This document shows, piece by piece, positions 6,992 to 11,300 of a stretch of 11,300 bases of DNA. Every line of letters starts with the position of its first letter. Positions within the stretch are counted from its first letter, which is position 1. The stretch comes from Fusobacteriota bacterium. Its GTDB lineage: Bacteria; Fusobacteriota; Fusobacteriia; Bac17; JAEWOZ01. Location: assembly GCA_023399505.1 (NCBI GenBank), contig JAEWOZ010000085.1, positions 1 to 11,300 of the forward strand. Reading direction: 5' to 3'. The translations under genes and the position numbers were made by a program. Below the pieces are notes generated by a model, which made no database searches, was not told where the DNA came from, and saw nothing but the letters and a program-made list of their open reading frames with translations.

Positions 6992-7711
6992 TAATGTAAA
7001 ATTTTCTCCTAAATATACTTTTCTAGCTAATTCATTCTCAGCTATTTCTTGAGGAGTGCCATTTATTAAAACAGTTCCCTCTGACATAATATATGTTCTA
7101 TCTGTTATGGAAAGAGTCTCTCTTACATTATGGTCTGTTATTAGTATTCCAAGGTTTCTTTTTTTGAGATAGAGAATTATTTCTTGTATATCTTCAACTG
7201 CTATTGGATCAACACCTGCAAATGGCTCATCTAATAACATAAAACGTGGTTCTAAAGCAACTGCTCTTGCAATTTCTACTCTTCTTCGCTCACCGCCTGA
7301 TAGAGCATATGCCATACTTTTAGCTATTTTTTGAATATGGAACTCTTCTAACATTAAATCTTTTATTTGCTCTTGCTCTTTTCTATTTTTCTTTTTTAAT
7401 TCTAATGCTAAAAGAATATTTTCCTCAACTGTTAAATTTTTGAAAACAGAAGATTCTTGAGCTAAATAACCTATTCCTAATTGAGCTCTTTTATATATAG
7501 GATAATTAGTAATATTCTTATCACCAAAAGTTATTTTTCCAGTTAAAGGGCTTACTATTCCTACTATCATATAAAAAGTGGTTGTTTTACCTGCACCATT
7601 TGGTCCTAATAAACCAACTATTTCTCCTTGACTTACATCAAGAGAAACATCTTTAACTACTTTAACTTTTTTATATGCTTTAGACAGCCCTTCTGCTATT
7701 ATTTTATCCAT
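6989..7711 (-). CDS. lptB: LPS export ABC transporter ATP-binding protein LptB
   Basis: ATPase of the LptB2FG transporter, which extracts lipopolysaccharide from the inner membrane and drives it along LptC-LptA to the outer membrane; it acts on the cytoplasmic face. The 240 residues are typical for the family. Walker A is GPNGAGKT (36-43), the Q-loop Q85 is in GYLAQE, the signature is LSGGE (137-141), Walker B is FMLLDE (157-162), followed by FAGVDP, and the switch histidine is H194 in ITDHNVRET. The LSGGERRRVEIARA and DEPFAGVDPIAV wording is characteristic of LptB rather than other ABC ATPases. GAGGG (7721-7725) precedes the ATG by 9 bases, and an extended -10 promoter lies at 7739-7767. It is followed at once by alaS. 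An OstA-like gene at 10842-11300 is a plausible partner, separated here by two accessory genes. Confidence 0.97.
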   Translation of the reverse strand: MDKIIAEGLSKAYKKVKVVKDVSLDVSQGEIVGLLGPNGAGKTTTFYMIVGIVSPLTGKITFGDKNITNYPIYKRAQLGIGYLAQESSVFKNLTVEENILLALELKKKNRKEQEQIKDLMLEEFHIQKIAKSMAYALSGGERRRVEIARAVALEPRFMLLDEPFAGVDPIAVEDIQEIILYLKKRNLGILITDHNVRETLSITDRTYIMSEGTVLINGTPQEIAENELARKVYLGENFTL

Positions 7712-7738
7712 AATTTATTTCCCTCTTAAATTTAATTA

Positions 7739-7767
7739 ATTATATCACTAAATTTTACTTAATACAA
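7739..7767 (-). promoter_or_regulatory. lptB-alaS promoter (extended -10)
   Basis: On the minus strand: TTGTAT (7762-7767), a 17-base spacer, and TATAAT (7739-7744) preceded by TGA (7745-7747), forming the extended -10 TGnTATAAT. The start point would fall near 7732, leaving a leader of about 20 bases with GAGGG before the lptB ATG. A near copy occurs at 8866-8894. Confidence 0.7.
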
Positions 7768-7962
7768 AATAACAAATTAAAAAATTTCAACAATCAAATC
7801 AGCTTTTTTAAATTAATTATTATAAAAATTCACAAATTAAATTTTAATATTTTTAAAATTTAAAGAAAATATGAGTAAAGTAATTATTATCAGATCCTTA
7901 TTTTATTTTTAATATTAATCTCTCACTTATATTATTATTCTTACTGTTAGTTGAACATAGTA

Positions 7963-8640
7963 TTATCTAAATTGACTAGGCTTTCGTTTTTGTAAAGCAA
8001 GTTCTGCAATTTCAACTATTCGTTTTAACCTAGTTTCTTGTCTTTTAGCTGATACAATCCAATATAAAATGCTCTTTCTACTTGACTTGCTTAAACTTAA
8101 AAAGTAATCTTTTGAACCATTTCTCTTTTGAAACTCTTTTTCAAGATCTTCAGGAATTATAAGTTCTTCAACTTGATCTAAAATTGTCCAGGAGCCATTT
8201 TGTTTTGCAGTTTCAATGATTTTGTAACCTGCTTTGGTCATAAGCTCTTCTTCGGTCAATCGTTTTATTTTTTCTTTGTTCACTTTTGACCAAGTGCTAT
8301 TTTCTTTTCTTTTGCTGAAAAACTGCATAAATTTCTCTTCATTAATAGATTGTGCTTTGCTATCAATCCATCCGAAACAAAGTGCTTCATCAACCGCAGT
8401 ACTCCAAGTAATTGATGGTATGTTAGATTTCTTTCTATAGTAAATTAGCCAAACCGATTGTTCTTTATGATGGTTTTCTTGTAACCATTCTCTCCATTGT
8501 TGGCGGTTTGAAGGACAAATAGTTTTTATCTCTAAACTTCCTTCTGAAGGTACTATATTTAAATCTTTTTCCTCATGATTATTGTTAATATTAACAAGGG
8601 ATTTCTTTAACTGTAAATGAACTTTTTTCGTCTTTGCCAT
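7963..8640 (-). CDS. YdeI/OmpD-associated (OmdA) family protein
   Basis: The 225-residue protein matches the YdeI/OmdA family, often annotated as bacteriocin-protection protein. Recognisable family segments are EWLQENH (51-57), VWLIYYRKKSNIPSITW (63-79), AVDEALCFGWIDSKAQSI (82-99), TWSKVNKEKIKRL (116-128), the helical GSW..LD..EEL..P.DL region (149-166) and the conserved tail YWIVSAKRQETRLKRI (193-208). The family is soluble and cytoplasmic; the biochemical activity is not established, and links to antimicrobial-peptide or bacteriocin resistance come from a few members. Residues 1-38 are a polar, low-complexity extension before the usual family start. An in-frame internal start is possible, but AAGGA (8651-8655) 10 bases before the ATG at 8640 supports the long form. 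It sits alone between long AT-rich spacers within an otherwise LPS-related neighbourhood, and such genes are patchily distributed, so horizontal acquisition is likely (inference). Confidence 0.88.
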   Translation of the reverse strand: MAKTKKVHLQLKKSLVNINNNHEEKDLNIVPSEGSLEIKTICPSNRQQWREWLQENHHKEQSVWLIYYRKKSNIPSITWSTAVDEALCFGWIDSKAQSINEEKFMQFFSKRKENSTWSKVNKEKIKRLTEEELMTKAGYKIIETAKQNGSWTILDQVEELIIPEDLEKEFQKRNGSKDYFLSLSKSSRKSILYWIVSAKRQETRLKRIVEIAELALQKRKPSQFR

Positions 8641-8812
8641 TTATATTTTTTCCTTATCCTAATAAATTTTTAATATTTCTTGAAAATTCCTTAATAATAC
8701 ATTAATATTGCTTATTCATTTTTAGTTTTATGATTTAAATTTTCTAAGTTTTTATTATCTAAAAATATTAAAGTTAAATAAAAATTTTGCAATACTTAGA
8801 GATATTTTTCAT

Positions 8813-8853
8813 AAAAATAAAGAAGCATAAAACTTTTATATTTCTTTATTTTT
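8813..8853. terminator. Hairpin, probable bidirectional terminator
   Basis: AAAAATAAAGAA (8813-8824) and TTCTTTATTTTT (8842-8853) are perfect 12-bp complements around a 17-base centre that can itself pair through ATAA/TTAT. The plus-strand side continues with a T-rich tail. On the minus strand the 3' arm itself is U-rich. It lies 135 bases after the stop of the AAA/nuclease gene and may end that transcript. The stem is almost all A-T, so strength is uncertain. Confidence 0.45.
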
Positions 8854-8865
8854 TAATTTTAAAAA

Positions 8866-8894
8866 ATTATATCATTAATTTCTACTTAATACAG
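8866..8894 (-). promoter_or_regulatory. Second copy of the lptB-type extended -10 promoter
   Basis: On the minus strand: CTGTAT (8889-8894), a 17-base spacer and TGA-TATAAT (TATAAT at 8866-8871). The 33 bases 8865-8897 match 7738-7770 at 29 positions without gaps, including much of the spacer. Its start point, near 8859, would be about 6 bases before the hairpin at 8813-8853 and about 220 bases upstream of the YdeI-like gene, which it probably serves. Confidence 0.5.
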
Positions 8895-8987
8895 AATTTA
8901 TCTAGATATTGATAAAATTATATTTATATAATCAGATAGAGATAATTCTTAATTTTTAATAATGTTTTCATCCCTCAAAATTTAATA

Positions 8988-10646
8988 CTAAAAGCTTTTA
9001 CTAATAATAAAGACGTTTTTGCCTTCAAAAGCGATACCCAATAACTTAATATTTTTAATACCTTTCTTAGCTAACTCCATATAGTACTTATTCTTCTCTA
9101 TCTGTTTAATAGCCTCTTCTGATTTGCTTTTTAATTTTTTTCCATCTTTAGTTACTTTTAATTCTATTATGTATCCTATCCTGCTTACATTTCTAGGAAT
9201 AACAGCAATATCGTATCTTCCATTTCCCGATTCAATATTTGATTTCACTTCATACTCATTTTTATACTCTAATTTTAACAATGAAAAAAGAGTAATTATG
9301 TGATAAACTTCCTCTTTATTTTTAGATATATCATAAGAGCTTAAGTTTGATAACAATAAATTTTGAAGCTCTTTTCTAAATGCTTCTATATCATCATTTG
9401 AAATAGATATAGCTATATTATTCATAAAAGTAACTATATTAGGAATTAATAAATTAAAGTGTTTTACAATTATCTTGTTGTATAACTTTTTAAGCTCCTT
9501 ATTAGGGATAGATAACTTATACATTCCTATATTATTTTCAACTGCTTTGAGATATCCGCTAAATAACAATAAACTCCATAAATATTTAGGTTCATTTATT
9601 TCACTAAATAAAATATTTTCTTCAATATCTTCTTCTATGCTATTTCCTTTTATTAATTCTTCCAATTTCTCTTTTACACTTTTATCTGAATTAAGTAGTA
9701 AATTTTCGATTAATAAGCTGTTTCCTGAATTTATCCAATATGAGTCTAAATTTTTCTCTTTTACATAATTAATAATAGAAAAGGGATTATATATAACATT
9801 ATTGCCAAATGTGTAACCGTTATACCATTCTCTTATTTCTTCTATTTTAGAATCAATATTATAGTATTTTAGTATATCTATTACTTCTCCTTCAGTAAAA
9901 CCAAATTTATCACTAAAATCATTATTTAAAATAGTTCTCACTAATATATTATTGGCTCCTGAGAATATTGATTCTTTGGCTATTCTTAATATTCCTGTTA
10001 TTACTCCTTTAAATAGGTATTTATTTCCTTTAAATGTACTTCCTATAAACACCCTCATAAAATTCATTATGTTATCATGGATATCTTTGTCATATACATC
10101 ATTCATGATAGTATCATATTCATCTAATAATATTACCACCTCTTTACCATAATGCCTTTGAAGATATTCTGACAAATTGTAAAGGCTTAATTGATAATCA
10201 GTCTCTTCTAGTTCTTTTTTCATAATCTTTTTAATCGTATCTTTATCGTAATCGTCTAGCTTATTACTCTCTAGTAGATAATGATGTTCTTTATACAACT
10301 TGGATATAGAATTTTTAAGCAAGCCATATATGTTATTCCAAGAATTTCCTTTGACATCTTTTAGGGTTAGAAATATAGTAGGATATTTATTAAGATGTTT
10401 GTCAAATATGTTACTTTTCTCTATCTTCAAGCCTTTAAATAAATTTTTACCATCTTCATTTATATCAAAGTAGTATTTTAACATTGAAAGATTAAGAGTC
10501 TTTCCAAATCTTCTTGGTCTTGGTAAAAGTATTACTTCACTTCCTTTAGTAAATAGTTCTTCTATTAATAAAGTTTTATCTACATAATATTTGTTTTCAT
10601 TTATAAATAACTTAAAATCTGAATTACTTAATTCTATCATTTTCAT
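8988..10646 (-). CDS. AAA-ATPase-like / PD-(D/E)XK nuclease-like protein (DUF1703 type)
   Basis: The 552 residues follow the two-domain plan of the AAA-ATPase-like plus PD-(D/E)XK (DUF1703) family. The N-terminal part has an unusual P-loop, PRPRRFGKT (42-50), Walker B VVILLDEYD (170-178), and the family block GVITGILRIAKESIFSGANN (214-233). A middle region includes REWYNGYTFG (272-281) and YNPFSI (286-291). The C-terminal domain has the nuclease-like core: D479 in GRYDIAV, E495 and K497 in YIIELKV, then an AIKQIEKNKYY helix and GIAFEGKNV. Length is normal and all key residues are present, so it appears intact. The family is widespread and multicopy in gut and oral bacteria, but its function is not established. 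AAAGGAGG at 10656-10663 is 9 bases from the ATG at 10646 and 15 from a second ATG at 10640, so the first is chosen. It interrupts the OstA-like/lptB neighbourhood. Confidence 0.92.
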   Translation of the reverse strand: MKMIELSNSDFKLFINENKYYVDKTLLIEELFTKGSEVILLPRPRRFGKTLNLSMLKYYFDINEDGKNLFKGLKIEKSNIFDKHLNKYPTIFLTLKDVKGNSWNNIYGLLKNSISKLYKEHHYLLESNKLDDYDKDTIKKIMKKELEETDYQLSLYNLSEYLQRHYGKEVVILLDEYDTIMNDVYDKDIHDNIMNFMRVFIGSTFKGNKYLFKGVITGILRIAKESIFSGANNILVRTILNNDFSDKFGFTEGEVIDILKYYNIDSKIEEIREWYNGYTFGNNVIYNPFSIINYVKEKNLDSYWINSGNSLLIENLLLNSDKSVKEKLEELIKGNSIEEDIEENILFSEINEPKYLWSLLLFSGYLKAVENNIGMYKLSIPNKELKKLYNKIIVKHFNLLIPNIVTFMNNIAISISNDDIEAFRKELQNLLLSNLSSYDISKNKEEVYHIITLFSLLKLEYKNEYEVKSNIESGNGRYDIAVIPRNVSRIGYIIELKVTKDGKKLKSKSEEAIKQIEKNKYYMELAKKGIKNIKLLGIAFEGKNVFIISKSF

Positions 10647-10655
10647 AATCTCTTT

Positions 10656-10663
10656 CCTCCTTT
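10656..10663 (-). promoter_or_regulatory. Full-consensus Shine-Dalgarno of the DUF1703-type gene
   Basis: AAAGGAGG on the minus strand, the strongest ribosome binding site in the window, lies 9 bases before ATG 10646 and 15 before the alternative ATG 10640. It therefore decides the start and predicts efficient translation when the mRNA is made. Confidence 0.8.
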
Positions 10664-10691
10664 CTTAATATATAAGTTAAAATATTTTATC

Positions 10692-10743
10692 ATATACTAG
10701 AAAGGATATTTTAATTAAAAGAATTTTATTCTTTCTAGTATAT
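10692..10743. repeat. 13-bp perfect inverted repeat upstream of the DUF1703-type gene
   Basis: ATATACTAGAAAG (10692-10704) and CTTTCTAGTATAT (10731-10743) are exact complements separated by 26 bases. Weaker complementarity continues outward through AT-rich sequence. It lies 46 bases before the ATG at 10646 and about 100 bases after the OstA-like gene. There is no clean T-run, so a terminator is less likely than a paired operator or an element end. It could act in either role; nothing here proves which. Confidence 0.6.
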
Positions 10744-10841
10744 AATTTAGAATATTATTAAAAAAAGTCTAATTTTTCCATTAAAAAAAGCATAAATAAT
10801 TTAAAGGAAATTTAATTAATCATTAAAATAGATATATTTTA

Positions 10842-11300
10842 TTAATTACCGATTAATTCTTCCTTAATCTTTTTTGCTTTTTCCAAATCTTCTTCATGTT
10901 CTTTTATAAATTGGTCTTTAATCTCTTTATCATCGAAAGTATCATCTACTTTTTCTTCTCTTTTATCGAAAGAATAAGTAAAGCCAGAAGAGCCTTTGCT
11001 TGTTACAACCCCTGTATTTAAATTTAAATTAGCTTCATTTCCATAAACTTTTAAATCACTCTTGCTTCCGTAAGATTTTACATGACCTTTTAAAGCTACT
11101 TGTCTCTCCTTGTATCTTAAAATAGCTTCATCAGAATTTGTATTTATATTACCCATTTTTTCGTTTTTGTATGTAACAATTACTTCATTCCTCATTCTTC
11201 CTATTTCTCTATCGACATCTACAAATGCATATTTAGCTATTATATCTGTTACGCCATCTGGATAAATAGCATTTATTTTTAAATTATCTCTACCATAGAC
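10842..11300 (-). CDS. OstA-like LPS-transport protein (LptA/LptC type), 5' end beyond the right edge
   Basis: The frame is open without a stop from the right edge (11300) to TAA at 10842-10844: 152 residues visible. An internal ATG at 11195 is not the start, because coding sequence of the same character (V-Y-G-R-D-N-L-K-I-N-A upstream) continues to the edge and no ribosome binding site precedes it. The visible part shows the beta-strand ladder of the OstA/LptA-LptC fold: short alternating strands such as GRMRNEVIVTYKNEKMGNI, AILRYKERQVALKGHVKSY and DLKVYGNEANLNLNTGVVTS. Such proteins form the periplasmic bridge carrying LPS from LptB2FG to the outer membrane. The last 45 or so residues are a charged helical tail (EEKVDD, FIKEHEEDLEKAKKIKEEL) not typical of short LptA. 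The proximity of lptB supports the assignment. Whether it is LptA, LptC or a fusion cannot be told without the N-terminus. Confidence 0.75.
   Translation of the reverse strand, partial: VYGRDNLKINAIYPDGVTDIIAKYAFVDVDREIGRMRNEVIVTYKNEKMGNINTNSDEAILRYKERQVALKGHVKSYGSKSDLKVYGNEANLNLNTGVVTSKGSSGFTYSFDKREEKVDDTFDDKEIKDQFIKEHEEDLEKAKKIKEELIGN

Larger units (their letters stand above)
8641..8987. other. Intergenic region with a promoter copy and a strong hairpin
   Basis: These 347 bases contain no credible gene. They hold a hairpin at 8813-8853 and a copy of the lptB promoter at 8866-8894, both oriented usefully for the minus strand. The rest is AT-rich sequence in which I see no other supported element. 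The ribosome binding site of the YdeI-like gene is at 8651-8655. Confidence 0.6.

Noticed and set aside
7837..7863. Inverted repeat TTAAATTTTA / TAAAATTTAA as terminator of the YdeI-like gene
   Set aside because: The stem is entirely A-T in AT-only sequence, has no GC and no following T-run; such matches are expected by chance here.
8743..8763. A 21-base match (one mismatch) to 4040-4060 in the ankyrin gene, suggesting an ankyrin remnant upstream of the YdeI-like gene
   Set aside because: The match is low-complexity and does not extend on either side, so it is likely to be chance.
10842..11195. A complete 117-residue gene starting at ATG 11195
   Set aside because: The same frame stays open to the right edge with matching beta-strand character and there is no Shine-Dalgarno before 11195, so the gene is partial and starts outside the window.
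1..11300. tRNA, rRNA, riboswitch (for example a T-box before alaS) or transposase genes
   Set aside because: No cloverleaf, conserved rRNA or T-box sequence was seen; alaS follows lptB by only 7 bases, leaving no room for a leader, and no transposase motifs occur in any frame.

Overview
The window is very AT-rich and every gene that can be supported lies on the minus strand, so the region is read from right to left. It looks like chromosome from a Gram-negative-type (diderm), low-GC bacterium. It carries LPS-transport genes (an OstA/LptA-LptC-like protein and LptB) next to alaS, and its lipoproteins have very short signal peptides. A member of the Fusobacteriota, most likely near Leptotrichiaceae (Sneathia/Streptobacillus-like), is my best guess from the AlaS and LptB sequences. 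This is inference; an ankyrin-rich spirochaete such as Brachyspira is a weaker alternative.

Layout in order of transcription: (1) 11300-10842, the 3' part of an OstA-like LPS-transport protein that runs off the right edge. (2) 10646-8988, an AAA-ATPase-like/PD-(D/E)XK nuclease-like protein of the DUF1703 type, with an inverted repeat upstream. (3) 8640-7963, a YdeI/OmpD-associated family protein. (4) 7711-6989, lptB, with a good extended -10 promoter, followed 7 bases later by (5) 6981-4459, alaS. The alaS terminator overlaps the end of its reading frame. (6) 4257-1885, a 790-residue lipoprotein made almost entirely of ankyrin repeats. (7) 1831-1358, a decayed unidentified gene. (8) 1311-1243, a copy of only the last 22 codons of alaS plus its terminator hairpin. 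(9) 1050-1, a second ankyrin lipoprotein that runs off the left edge.

The lpt and alaS genes are housekeeping functions: LPS export to the outer membrane, and tRNA-Ala charging. The DUF1703-type gene and the YdeI-like gene sit between the OstA-like gene and lptB and look like accessory insertions; a 33-bp copy of the lptB promoter lies upstream of the YdeI-like gene.

The most informative feature is the left third. The ankyrin genes are a tandem duplication whose unit began inside alaS: the alaS tail, terminator, intergenic region and lipoprotein signal region are all present twice, about 3.2 kb apart. Inside the intact ankyrin gene a 297-bp (99-residue) higher-order repeat occurs three times, so the locus appears to evolve by repeated unequal recombination at two scales. 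No tRNA, rRNA, CRISPR array or transposase gene was seen.
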